From Epithemia pelagica (taxonomy: Eukaryota > Bacillariophyta > Bacillariophyceae > Surirellales > Surirellaceae), in the NCBI GenBank assembly GCA_946965045.2, contig OX337240.1, positions 2,170,001 to 2,234,000 on the forward strand: DNA of 64,000 bases. The letters run 5' to 3'. Within the stretch, counting starts at the first letter, position 1. Each line of letters begins with the position of its first letter. Of this stretch, positions 51,806 through 61,433 are shown one piece after another. A model generated the notes under the pieces. The model saw nothing but the letters and a program-made list of their open reading frames with translations, had not been told where the DNA came from and did not search any database. The position numbers and the translations under genes were made by a program.

Positions 51806-53647
51806 TCAGCATGTTGTCGTTGTTGTAGGAGTTTCTTCGTCTGCTGGTTCAGCAAAGTATAGTGACGTCTTGCCAATGCATCGTCCAGACATTTGCAAGG
51901 TCAACGCCTTGCGCAGGTTTTCACACGTAAGGGGCAGACAAGTGATTTCGTGACACGAAAGAACACCATGGTCGACATGATTAGCCACCCGGGACAGAAT
52001 GTCGTGGTATCGCTTATCCTCGCATTGGTTGAGGATTGGAACAATTGAAATCTGAATGCTGTTTTGGAACAAGGCATGCAAATTTACAGAAGCATTCTCC
52101 AATGGCCACATACAACAAATACCTCCCATAGGCTTGACCAGGTTCACCAATTCCTGGACCGTTGCATCATTGAGATCAGCACAGTGCAACACATAATCGA
52201 CATAGTCGATTCCGTGTCTCTTCAGTTGTGAAAGTAGGGGTTGATAGTGATTGAGAATGATTTGGACACCCAGTTTCTGGACAAATTCCATGCTCTGTTC
52301 CTGTGATGCCGTGGCAATGACGGTGAGACCCAACACGTGCTGGGCCCAATCCATGGCCGCTGTCGCGACTCCACCTGCTCCACCGACAATCAAAATGGCC
52401 TTGTCATTATTGTATTCTCGTTCCGTCGGTATATTCAAGCGATTCGTCAGTGCTTCCCAAGCTGTAAGGTTCGACAAGGGAATGGTTGCGGCCTGACTCC
52501 AACTCAACGACAAGGGTTTGGGTCCAACACGACGCTCGTCGACACACACGTACTCGGCAAACACACCCGGGCTTTGAGCGTCGACTGCGAACATGACCTT
52601 GTCACCACATTGAAAGAGACTTGTCTCGGGTCCCACCTCTACAACAATCTACACAGAACCATCCAAAATGGGGTCAGAAAAGGAAACCACAACAGAGAAA
52701 GAAAAGGAGGAGAGGAAGATATGCGCACGTCGTCTTACCCCTGAAGCGTCACGTCCATGTACTAGCGGCCTATCCGCAAGATTCCAGTCCTTCACGACAT
52801 GACCATCTGTTAAACGTTTGCAGTCAATGCCATTGCTTCAGCGATCAGTCAAGAAACAGAAACGCTTGTCGTTAGAGAAGGAACGTGATATGGTTCCACC
52901 AGAACAAAGTCAAACAGTAACTTACACGGCAACGGCTTTGACTTGGACAACAATTTCGCGATTCCTGGGTGGAAGCGGTCGATCTATTTCAATTTCCTTA
53001 AGACTGGACAAATCCCCATTACTAGCAAGAAACGGACGAGGCCAACCAAAGGCTTTCATGGTCCAACTTTCATCATGTGATACACAATATCGCAAATCTT
53101 TGCGACCATCTTTTTCTCCCAGCCCCAGTCGATACAAAACATGTCGACGGCGAGTCAGTTTGGCATGATAGGTCTTTCGTCGGCATTCACTCGCGTCTGC
53201 GGGAAGGGGTGCCGGTACTTTGGGGACACGATGAAATCGAGTTTCAAATTCGGACCTGCCACATCCAATGGCACAACAATACTTGGTGGGATGTGATTTG
53301 GATGCGGATCGAAAGGGTCCAGGGTAATTCTTTTTGAATCGCTTTCGACCACGTTGATAACCCTGCTCCTGATTGTTGTCTAGTGATTGCTTCAATTCGG
53401 TCTCAGCGTCACCTTCTGTTGTTGCTGTTGTTGAATCGGCTGTAGTACCTTGCACTTTTTCTTCTTGTATACCCCTATCACCGTCTTCCTGATCCTCTTG
53501 GTGGTGAGGGTGGTTTCTCACGGTCGAAGCCCCCACCATATTCACTGTTTCGGAAGCGCTTTCAGAGACATCCAGAACAGCGGGTGGATCCACGTTGCTG
53601 TCTTCATCCAGGGTAGTATTCTGGACAACGGGGAGTCTTCTCATCAT
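51806..53647 (-). CDS. THAP-like zinc finger fused to an MDR (quinone reductase-like) oxidoreductase
   Basis: Exons are 53647-52926, 52835-52739 and 52648-51806, with two 90-bp introns (GTAAGT/AAG and GTAAGA/TAG). Splicing gives 553 residues. ATG at 53647 is chosen because the frame upstream has no ATG. The first 110 residues are acidic and disordered. Residues 122-191 contain CCAIGC, RFHRVPK and YCVSH, a C2CH pattern like THAP DNA-binding fingers, although the spacing to the last Cys-x2-His (58 residues) is longer than usual. The MDR domain follows (MKAFGWPRP, VKAVAVNGIDCKR, VHGRDASG, ILIVGGAGGVATAAMDWAQ, the NADPH-binding loop, and the C-terminal catalytic-fold remainder). MDR enzymes reduce quinones or enones with NAD(P)H. 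The internal Met of MKAFG may also serve as a start. Confidence 0.8.
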
Positions 53648-53935
53648 GGTCAAACGACGGACAAAGCAGAACAAAACTGCGTTGAGAAAAAGGGAACGAT
53701 TCTCTCATTTTCTCGGCACGCATATTGAGCGCGACTAAATATGTGCACGTAATGTATCCGCGATCGACTGACTCATTTTAGATTGCGTGATGATGGTTTT
53801 GCCACCCATACCATTCTCACTTGAACAACAGTGTCATCGTACAAACGACCTCTTCTCTGCTTGGAAGACGACGAACAAAAGAGATCCGTCTTGCGCCATT
53901 GTGTATCGATCAGGCTGAAACGACGTTCACTTTCA

Positions 53936-54748
53936 ATGCGTTATTTAATATCAGTGTTGGCTCTGGCACCTCCCAGTATTTGCCTTGGATTCACCGTCCA
54001 ACAAAATTTTGGCCATCCCTCCACCACTGCGCTCTACTCCACAAGCAAACCACAAGAAGAGGATGATAATGAAGTGAATTTCTTGTCACGCCGAGCATTT
54101 TCCTGGGGTGGTGCTGCTACGGCAGCCATGGGACTCGTTGCCATGACTACGAACGTCGAGAGAGTTGTGGCAGCCGAGTTTACTCCGGGAGGCACCTTGG
54201 TGGATCGAGAAGTTGGCATTACTGTAGGTAATGCCGATGCCAGTCTGTCACGAAAGGTGGACAATTCCAATGTCATTTTTTATCAAGATTACTATTTCAA
54301 GTTTGGTACGGCTGGACCCTGGTTGGAACCAGACAGTACGGAATTTCCCAAAACCATGCCCTTTACCAGAATCCAACAACGATACGATGCCCTTAAGAAA
54401 TATCAACCTCGAATCTTGAGTGGACTGGATCGTATCAAGTCTTTGAAAACTATGGATCCGAGTGAAGTGGTGGATCCGACAGCATCGGATGTGTACAGTC
54501 TACGGCCCATGGGCTTGTTGGCCAATGCCATGCTGGCTTCCGAAAACTCGGGTGCGACGAACGAATTGTTTTTGGCACGATGGTATATTAATGAAGTCTA
54601 CTTACTCGTCAATGATGTTCGGAATGCTGCGACTCCCGAACAGGCGGCCGAACGAGCCACGGCGGCACAAAAGGCTGTCAATTCCTACCTGACCATGATG
54701 AACCGTGTCATCACACCCAAGGTGGGGGACAAATTTGAATACTTGTAG
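53936..54748 (+). CDS. Thylakoid-lumen photosystem II extrinsic protein (PsbQ'/Psb31-type), intact copy
   Basis: ATG at 53936 gives 270 residues. There is a three-part leader: signal peptide MRYLISVLALAPPSICLG with Phe right after it (plastid type), a transit stretch, then a twin-arginine signal SRRAFSWGGAATAAMGLVAM ending VVAA before the mature protein. The mature part is about 190 residues, helical, with KVDNSNVIFYQDYYFKFGT, QQRYDALKKYQPRI, ENSGATNELFLARWYINEVY and a C-terminal KVGDKFEYL. This layout fits a lumenal four-helix extrinsic subunit of the oxygen-evolving complex of PSII, PsbQ' or Psb31; I cannot tell which. A frame upstream of the ATG is open to 53831 without ATG. The partner copy at 58666-59473 is broken. 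Confidence 0.72.
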   Translation: MRYLISVLALAPPSICLGFTVQQNFGHPSTTALYSTSKPQEEDDNEVNFLSRRAFSWGGAATAAMGLVAMTTNVERVVAAEFTPGGTLVDREVGITVGNADASLSRKVDNSNVIFYQDYYFKFGTAGPWLEPDSTEFPKTMPFTRIQQRYDALKKYQPRILSGLDRIKSLKTMDPSEVVDPTASDVYSLRPMGLLANAMLASENSGATNELFLARWYINEVYLLVNDVRNAATPEQAAERATAAQKAVNSYLTMMNRVITPKVGDKFEYL

Positions 54749-55105
54749 TAATCATAGAATACAATCTTCTCAACTATTGCAACTGCGTCTCTTGTGTGTC
54801 ATGTCAATCTCTGTCGGGGACAAACTTGTGTGTATGCATCAATGTGTTGTCGTTTTCTGTTGGCCCAAGAGCCACGCAAAACCAAGCATGTACAGATAAG
54901 CCAAATCTGCTTCTGAGTTGTTTCCAGGGACAATGCAGATCTGTCCGCCCATACCTCTGGTTTGGATCTTTATCGTTTGGACAGTCAAAAAACATGCCAG
55001 ACCGCCTTGGTCTTGGTCAATGGAGCCAGATATTGTCCATTGTCATCCTGTTCCGTCGTGTAAAACTTCCTCGTTGGAGAGACTGGCGACTACTCATCCT
55101 CTTCA

Positions 55106-55173
55106 TCATGAGGATGTTGTCGTTGTCGTCAAGACATCTCGAAAGGCATCGTAGGCCACCAGCAACAGGGCTC
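55106..55173 (-). pseudogene. Truncated 3' end of the ADP/ATP carrier gene
   Basis: Minus-strand codons read ALLLVAYDAFRDVLTTT, the last residues of the carrier at 59836-60930, then continue into TTSS. Nothing upstream matches the carrier, so this is a passenger fragment of the segmental duplication. Confidence 0.9.
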
Positions 55174-55469
55174 GAGACATTTCTATTTGACACACACTGC
55201 TTGTAGGGCCCCATTTTGGAAGTGCGAGAAGATTTTGGTTTTCCTTTCCTATGCCAACGCCGGCTTTCTGCAGCGGTGTACCCCCTAGAGATAACCTATT
55301 ATGGTAGACATGGTTGCTTATAGTATTCTGTGAGCATGTAAGCACCACTGAATCAAAGTTCCACAGGGGCGGGTGCAGAATTATAGCCTCCTTGGATCCA
55401 TGTCTCTCGCTGTGGATTGTCATGATATACTTCCGCCAACTCAATGACGGCAATAGATGGCAATTCGTA

Positions 55470-57269
55470 TTACCCATGAACCACTTGCATTTTTTCAATA
55501 CTGGCACGTCTACACAGTTCGTCAATGTGACTCAGTATCTTGGTATTTGCATCACACTCCGAGTCGGTTTCTAAATCGGCAAGGTCAAACAAGTATAGTT
55601 CGCCTTGGAACATACCGATGTGACGCCACGATTGATCATCCTCCACATAGTACTTGTCGTGCTTAGCAAAACAATCCCGCAAACGTTCTATGATTTTAGA
55701 ACGTAAACCCAGTCGATCGTCTTTCTTTGGATGCTTGAAGTAGGGGTGGACCACACAATGCATACCATCCAAAGTTTGATGCCAAACGTAGCCCTTCAGC
55801 TCGTCACCATAAATTGTCTCGTACTCCTTTACCTCTCTTTTTACTGCTTCTTTCGCGCTCTTCTCAAACTCCTTCTTTGTTAGTTGTTGCTTGTTGTCAC
55901 CGCGGCGCTTGACATACATTTTTACAACACAGTCATACCCGTCCGAGGTGAGGGCTCGATAAGACTTGGAAGTTGACCCTGTGCCAAGGTGATCAACGAG
56001 GTAGAGCTCTCGAGGGACTGTTGAAATAAATGGAATTATTTTCTTCAACTTTTTGTTTCCCCGGTATATCGTTCGAAGTGTTCCCCACGTGTGGGAATTC
56101 CAATTCAAACATAAGACCTTTGCTTCGACCTCTTGACCCATTTGGAAACTCATGATACCACGAGGATGGCGGAAGCCGTCAAGAGAACAGAAAATAGCGC
56201 TGACAAAAGCTGCAACCAAGTCCTTCGCCGGAATGGCGGCAGAGTGTTTTAGTTGGCGAGGTGGTTCTGAGCTGAAACCCTCTTGATGAAAGTCCACGTC
56301 GGCTGTGGCTTCCTTCTCTTTCACTGGAGATTGAGTGATTGGCTGTTTGTGATTGTAGTTTTGCGTTGCACCTTCGTCTGCTGGTGCACTTGAAATGCTG
56401 CGCACAATTCGTTCAAGACGTGAGTGGGAATACTCCTCATTTTTGAGTTCGTCAAGTACCTTCAGGGAGGAAGAATTGTCGAGCCAGCAAATGTGCGTCT
56501 TGTCAAAACAAGTTACAGCTCCGAATGGATTTGGGTGTCCGGTGGCTTGTGTATGGCGCAGCTGGTCGTAAACCTGTCCAAAAACTCTTTCTGACACTCC
56601 CGTTTTCCATACCTGCTTGGTCTTCACCGAGAATACTGGAGCATTTGACATGGAGTCAAAGACAACAATATGATCAAAAATATTGGAGAAGAGCGGAGAT
56701 TCGCGTCGAACTCCGAGTTTCAATGGCTGACCGCATTTAGAGTGCTGCGCCTGTCTCCTGATCACTACGTTACAGATGAGAGTTGCATCGCGCAATGCGG
56801 AATGGACAATCTCGAGTACATCATACTCATTTTCATACACAAGCACGCCTTCGGCGCTATTAATGCAAGATCGGAGGCAACTGACGCTCTCATCCAAGCC
56901 AAGTTCCAGCCGGTTGTCTAGATCCCGAATGTCCGGTATAGGAAAATCGATGGTCTCGTAGGCGATCGCCTTCTCATTTTTTGGCCGTTGATGTGAGTTT
57001 CCAAGGCCACGGCACTCCAATTCAGGAATCTCAAGTGCATCAGTACCGGGCAACACGGTCAGCACCGACATTTTGTCAGCCCTTTCCTTTTGCATTCGGG
57101 CCTGCACCGCAGCCCTTTCCTCTTCCACCGACATTTTGTCAGCCCTTTCCTTGTGCATTCGGGCCTGTTCCTTGTGCATTCGGGCCTGTTCCTTGTACAT
57201 TCGGACCTGTTTCTTCAGTTCGGCATTCTCCCTTTCGTAATCAGATGCAGTTCGTTTTCGAGATGTCAT
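55470..57269 (-). CDS. Crinkler-like protein: REase-like domain plus kinase-like domain
   Basis: This is a 599-residue intronless protein, ATG at 57269. Residues 1-70 form a charged coiled coil with repeated MHKEQAR and KERADKMSV units. Residues 195-265 match the restriction-endonuclease-like fold of Crinkler/RHS proteins: VVFDSMSNAPVFSVKTKQ, then VFGQVYDQLRHT and NPFGAVTCFDKTHICWL. The usual Glu-x-Lys is Ser-Val-Lys, so nuclease activity may be lost. Residues 422-570 form a divergent kinase: Gly loop LGTGSTSKSY, Lys450 in CVVKMY, KHDKYYVEDDQSWRHIG in the catalytic-loop position, and LYLFDLADLE in place of DFG. The family (kinase part called DUF5898 in some databases, from memory) is spread through oomycetes, algae and mobile elements. 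Its role in a diatom is unknown. It sits between the two duplication copies. Confidence 0.75.
   Translation of the reverse strand: MTSRKRTASDYERENAELKKQVRMYKEQARMHKEQARMHKERADKMSVEEERAAVQARMQKERADKMSVLTVLPGTDALEIPELECRGLGNSHQRPKNEKAIAYETIDFPIPDIRDLDNRLELGLDESVSCLRSCINSAEGVLVYENEYDVLEIVHSALRDATLICNVVIRRQAQHSKCGQPLKLGVRRESPLFSNIFDHIVVFDSMSNAPVFSVKTKQVWKTGVSERVFGQVYDQLRHTQATGHPNPFGAVTCFDKTHICWLDNSSSLKVLDELKNEEYSHSRLERIVRSISSAPADEGATQNYNHKQPITQSPVKEKEATADVDFHQEGFSSEPPRQLKHSAAIPAKDLVAAFVSAIFCSLDGFRHPRGIMSFQMGQEVEAKVLCLNWNSHTWGTLRTIYRGNKKLKKIIPFISTVPRELYLVDHLGTGSTSKSYRALTSDGYDCVVKMYVKRRGDNKQQLTKKEFEKSAKEAVKREVKEYETIYGDELKGYVWHQTLDGMHCVVHPYFKHPKKDDRLGLRSKIIERLRDCFAKHDKYYVEDDQSWRHIGMFQGELYLFDLADLETDSECDANTKILSHIDELCRRASIEKMQVVHG
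57063..57205. repeat. Short tandem repeats in the coiled-coil coding region
   Basis: Imperfect units such as GACATTTTGTCAGCCCTTTC and TTGTGCATTCGGGCCTG recur two to four times. They encode the repeated MHKEQAR and KERADKMS segments, and copy number could vary between alleles. Confidence 0.8.
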
Positions 57270-57776
57270 GGCAATAGAGACAGAGAGGTGTAGAAGTAAT
57301 AGGAGGTCGGCTTATTAGCGTCGTAGGTCGTAGCGTAAGCAAGTTTTTCTAGAGTATGAGGTCGTCTTTGGTGATGACTGGTGACCCCCGAGACCACGAG
57401 AAACTGGTCTAGCCTGAAAATCTGAAAATCCATTCGCTCAGGAGTGACGGCACTCCGTTTGGAGGCTTGGTGGGGTCCAGTGTACAAAAAACCCAACCAG
57501 AATCCAATGCGACATCTTGGAGAGGTGGCGATCTTAGAATCTACAAAAAGGCTGCCTTTTGGGTTTATCTTGCCGCAAGCACAACGGCATCCTCCTCATC
57601 CGTTGCCTTTTCCTGAGCATTTTCGATCCAGGCAGCATTCCATTCGGTAGCGTGTTCGAACCACCTGAACGGTTCTTGCAGGAGTGACTGTGGTCAAAGA
57701 CGGAAGAAGGGCACCATGATGCAATCGACAGACTCGTCGAATCATCATGAGCAGGACGATCCATCCGTGTTTTCAG
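57270..57776. other. Region between Crinkler-like and PNPOx-like genes
   Basis: This holds the promoter of the Crinkler-like gene and probably the unresolved first exon of the next gene. A plus-strand ATG frame at 57508-57650 ends next to a GTAGCG sequence that could be a splice donor, but nothing confirms it. Confidence 0.35.
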
Positions 57777-58498
57777 GAATGTCCTGGAGACATTGATTGG
57801 AACAAACCATGACAGCGACACGCTCGATTCGTGGATCCAATTATGTGCAATTGGCCACTACCAATGTTCATACGGGTTACCTCGGTGTCGTACCGTGGTG
57901 ATGCGAGGATGGGTCTCGTTACCGGCCAACCACCGTCTGGTGCAGTCGACGGCTGCGTCGGAAGACGACGACACGTTGCCCCAGATCTTGCAATTCTGTA
58001 CCGATGCCCGATCCGACAAGGTGACGGAAAGCCTGACACAAACCAGCAATACGGATTCTTCTCAGTCCAGTATTGGGTCGGAAATTGTGTGGTGGTTCCC
58101 CACGGTAGGAGAACAATATCGATTGCGAGGAGAATGGGTCTTTGTGGGAACCGGCGGACGAACCAATGAACAGACCCGGGTACGATGCGACGACAACAAC
58201 AACAACAAAGACCCCCCTCTTGGCACAAGCTCGACTCGACTTGTAGACCAAATTGTCTCCTCCCGCTCGTCAGTCATTTTTTCAAACCGGAGTTCCCGGA
58301 CAAGCCTTTGTCGACGACAACAAGACGTCTTTGACTGACGATATCAATGGACCACCACCCGACAATTTTTTGCTCGTCCTGCTCGTTCCCAATCGGGTCG
58401 ATTACCTTTATTTGGGCAAGGGCGGAACTCAATATCGACAAGTGGATACCTACAGTGCGTCAACCCAAACATGGTCCCAAGAACGAGTTCATCCCTAA
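57777..58498 (+). CDS. PNPOx-like FMN-binding protein (Alr4036-type), 5' exon unresolved
   Basis: Two exons are supported, 57777-58179 and 58247-58498, separated by a 67-bp intron (GTACGA...TTGTAG) that removes an in-frame stop and an AAC repeat. Splicing joins NEQTR to TKLSPPARQSFFQ. Family signs: WIQLCAIG, GLPRCRTVVMRGW, FCTDARSDKV, IVWWFPTVGEQYRLRG, TGVPGQAFV and NFLLVLLVPNRVDYLYLG. These match the pyridoxamine-phosphate-oxidase-like Alr4036 group, which binds FMN. The frame at the start has a stop at 57748 and no ATG, but a good acceptor (TGTTTTCAG) ends at 57776, so an upstream exon is expected. A nearby ATG (57715) is out of frame and would imply a frameshift instead. Confidence 0.7.
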
Positions 58499-58571
58499 AT
58501 TCGAGGACGAAACCTGTTTACGAAACTAAAATTTTGGCCCGTAGCACTAGAGATAGAGAGAGGACATAGTC

Positions 58572-59892
58572 CAAACGACCTCTTCTCTGCGTCGACAACG
58601 ACGAACAACAGAGATCCGTCTTGCGCCATTGTGTATCGAGCAGGCTGAAACGACATTCACTTTCAATGCGTTTTTTATATCAGTGTTGGCTCTGGCATCT
58701 GCCAGTCTTTGCCTTGGATTCACCGTCCAACAAAATTTTGGCCATCCCGCAACTCCACTTTACTCTAAAAGCAAACCACCACAAGAGGATGATAATGAAG
58801 TGAATTTCTTGTCACGCCGAGCATTTTCCTGGGGTGGTTTTGCTGCAGCAGCCATGGGACTCGTTGCCATGACTTCTAACGTCGAGAGAGTTGTGGCAGC
58901 CGAGTTTACTCCGGGAGGCACCTTGGTGGATCGAGAAGTTGGCATTACTGTAGGTAATGCCGATGCCAGTCTGTCACGAAAGGTGGACAATTCCAACGTC
59001 ATTTTTCTCAAGATGACTATTTCAAGTTTGGTACGGCTGGACCCTGGTTGGAACTAGACAGTACAGGCTTTCCCAAAACCATGCCCTTTACCAGAATCCA
59101 ACAACGATACGATGCCCTCAAGAAATATCAACCTCGAATCTTGAATGGACTGGATCGTATCAAGTCTTTGAAAACTATTGATCCGAGTGAAGTGGTGGAT
59201 CCCACAGCATCGCATGTATACAGTCTACGGCCCTTGGGCTTGTTGGCCAATGCCATGCTTGCTTCCGAAAACTCGGGTGCGACGAACGAACTGTTTTTGG
59301 CACGATGGTATATTAATGAAGTCTACTTACTCGTCAATGATGTTCGGAATGCTGCGACTCCCGAACAGGCGGACGAACGAGCCACGGCGGCACAAAAGGC
59401 TGTCAATTCCTACCTTACCATGATGAACCGTGTCATCACACCCAAGGTGGGGGACAAATTTGAATACTTGTAGTATAAACGTAGAGTACAATCTTCTCGA
59501 CTATTGCAATTGCGTTGCGTCTCTTGTGTCGACATGTCATTCTATGTCGGGCACAAACTTGTGTGTATGTATCAATGTGTTGTCGTTTTCTGTTGGCTCT
59601 AGAGCCACGCATAACCAAGCATGTACAGATAAGCCAAATCTGCTTCTGAGTTGTTTCCAGGGACAATGGAGATCTGTCCGCCCATACCTCTGGTTTGGAT
59701 CTTTATCGTTTGGGCGGTCAAAAAACATGCCAGACCGCCTTGGTCTTGGTCCATGGAGCCAGATATTGTCCATTGTCATCCTGTTCCGTCGTGTAAAACT
59801 TCCTCGTTTTAGAGACTGGCGACTACTCATCCTCTTCATGTTGTTGTCAAGACATCTCGAAAGGCATCGTAGGCCACCAGCAACAGGGCTCC
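58572..59892. repeat. Segmental duplication, right copy
   Basis: Nearly identical to 53842-55173. It overlaps the 3' end of the intact carrier gene, so this is probably the source locus. A few single-base indels distinguish the copies. Confidence 0.95.
58666..59473 (+). pseudogene. Frameshifted copy of the PSII extrinsic protein gene
   Basis: Compared with 53936-54748 it has lost one base just after the ATG (in ATGCGTTTTTTATATC against the longer form of the intact copy) and one base near 59008 (run of five T instead of six). The ATG frame stops after about 45 codons. The leader and first mature part are readable in a second frame (to 59057) and the rest in a third (59048-59473), all highly similar to the intact copy. 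A few substitutions are present. The gene cannot make the full protein unless both deletions are assembly errors. Confidence 0.88.
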
Positions 59893-60930
59893 TCCCACAG
59901 ATCTCAGTAAATTCGGTCCCAATCCCAGATAAAATCCGGCCAGACCTTCGGTACGCCAAATGTAGGCGATGCATTGCCACGAGTTGCGATAGGGTACTGC
60001 TGTAGCCACACCTCCGGCGTTTGCCGTGCCCGATTGCATCATCATGCGACGTCGTACGGAATCCAAGGGATAACTCAGTGTCCCCGAAACCAAGGAAATG
60101 GTTTGAGCCGCGACAATGCGGCTGGTCCAACCGCCACCCGACGACGACGTGGAACCATTCAATTCGTTCTTGACAATGTCATAGCCTCCCAGGTACAAGA
60201 CTCGATAAAAGATACCCCCAAACAATGCAATTCCATAACCCCGGTAGAGACCCAAGGGGCCATCCGATTGAATAATTTTGGTCAAGACATCGCCCATGCC
60301 ATTGTATTCACGGGGAGTTGGTTTTGCTATGGTGGTACCTGTTGCGGCTTTTGTGGTGGTAAGCAGCGATTTGACATCGTCCTTTCCCATGTCCATAGCC
60401 AGTCGAGTTCGGGCGAATTCAAAAGGGTACATGATGGAGGTGGAGGTGGCACCGGCCATGCCGCCAGCAAGTAAACTAATGAGAAATTTGCTCGTTCGTT
60501 CCTGGGTCGAAGTGGTACCCGAAACAAGGCCTTGTTCTACCAAGAGTCGCTTGTAATAATCCATGCAGGTAAAATTGATGGACGCCGTTCCAGCGACACG
60601 AATGGCAGCAGGCAAGTTCCCTCGCCAGAAACTGAACAAGCCCTGTTCGTGATAGACTTGCATCAGAATGCGCCATACTGAGGGCTGGTGGGTGACCAAA
60701 GTGGCGTGTTTTGTCGTGGTTTGCAATTGCTTCAACAACTTTAATCGTTCCAAAGGTGCCATAACAGTCCGTGAAAAGACGCCGGCACCCGCTCCGGCCA
60801 CGGCGTCGCGCCATTGCGGTAGAACGACGGCAGGGGACGACGACGACGAGGAAGAGGAAGCCGTTGTCACCATGGTGGTTGCACGTTGTTTTTCTTGGGT
60901 CATGCTTTTCGATGCAGCAAGGGCATCCAT
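59836..60930 (-). CDS. Mitochondrial ADP/ATP carrier (SLC25 family)
   Basis: This is a 364-residue intronless protein, ATG at 60930. It has three carrier repeats, each with its PX[D/E]XX[K/R] motif: PLERLK (59-64), PFEFAR and PLDSVR. The third continues RRRMMM, the signature of ADP/ATP translocases, which exchange cytosolic ADP for matrix ATP across the inner mitochondrial membrane. The N-terminal 38 residues are Ser-rich and longer than in animal carriers. A Thr/Ala-rich loop insert (LLTTTKAATG) lies in repeat 2. Its 3' end lies within the segmental duplication, and a fragment of it is found at 55106-55173. Confidence 0.93.
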   Translation of the reverse strand: MDALAASKSMTQEKQRATTMVTTASSSSSSSSPAVVLPQWRDAVAGAGAGVFSRTVMAPLERLKLLKQLQTTTKHATLVTHQPSVWRILMQVYHEQGLFSFWRGNLPAAIRVAGTASINFTCMDYYKRLLVEQGLVSGTTSTQERTSKFLISLLAGGMAGATSTSIMYPFEFARTRLAMDMGKDDVKSLLTTTKAATGTTIAKPTPREYNGMGDVLTKIIQSDGPLGLYRGYGIALFGGIFYRVLYLGGYDIVKNELNGSTSSSGGGWTSRIVAAQTISLVSGTLSYPLDSVRRRMMMQSGTANAGGVATAVPYRNSWQCIAYIWRTEGLAGFYLGLGPNLLRSVGGALLLVAYDAFRDVLTTT

Positions 60931-61433
60931 ATTGATTGCTTATTCTGTTCCGACAGATTCAACAAGCTCAGGCGACGCGACGAGAACTGTTGTCAAAGAG
61001 TTATCTCCCATTCCCATCGTCCTCCCGAGTTTCGACAAGAATTCTCACACACAATCGGAAGTGTGACGTCATATCTCGGTTGACATCAGCGTACTCATGA
61101 CATGATTCAGAATTCAGAACACGTTTGTGACGTCATCTTTTCCCCATTAGTCTCTTAAGGTTACGAGTACTCCTAGTTATTGTAGTACTCCTATTTTGTC
61201 CTACTAGAGAGACCGTAGACCATCCAAGATCGTGCCTAACTTTTTATGAAGTCCGACAACTCTATGGGATTAATTTCCATGCCATAGTCCTTTTCGTCGA
61301 TGATTATTCTAGATGCGTAATACGTAACGGTAAACCTGGAACACAAGATACCCCTTTGGAAGCCCAAGTGCAAGATGAAGGCGAGCTAGTCTGTTGAGAC
61401 TTGAATGCAATGGATTGGAGATGGACTGAAAGA
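60931..61433. other. Intergenic region, carrier promoter side
   Basis: No gene was seen. A GAGTACTCC / GTAGTACTCC pair near 61170 is a short simple-sequence stretch. The region ends at the stop codon of the hydroxylase gene. Confidence 0.4.

Larger units (their letters stand above)
53842..55173. repeat. Segmental duplication, left copy
   Basis: This 1.33-kb block is nearly identical to 58572-59892. It carries the intact PSII-type gene, its downstream region and the last few codons of the ADP/ATP carrier gene, then stops abruptly at GGGCTC. The carrier tail shows that this copy was derived from the right-hand locus, where the whole carrier is present. Confidence 0.95.

Noticed and set aside
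57652-57700. TTCGAACC-containing stretch resembling a tRNA B box
   Set aside because: No A box, no acceptor stem pairing could be found on either strand.
58180-58246. Apparent frameshift and stop in the PNPOx-like gene as evidence for a pseudogene
   Set aside because: Better explained by a 67-bp GT-AG intron that restores the frame and the conserved LSPPARQSFF segment.
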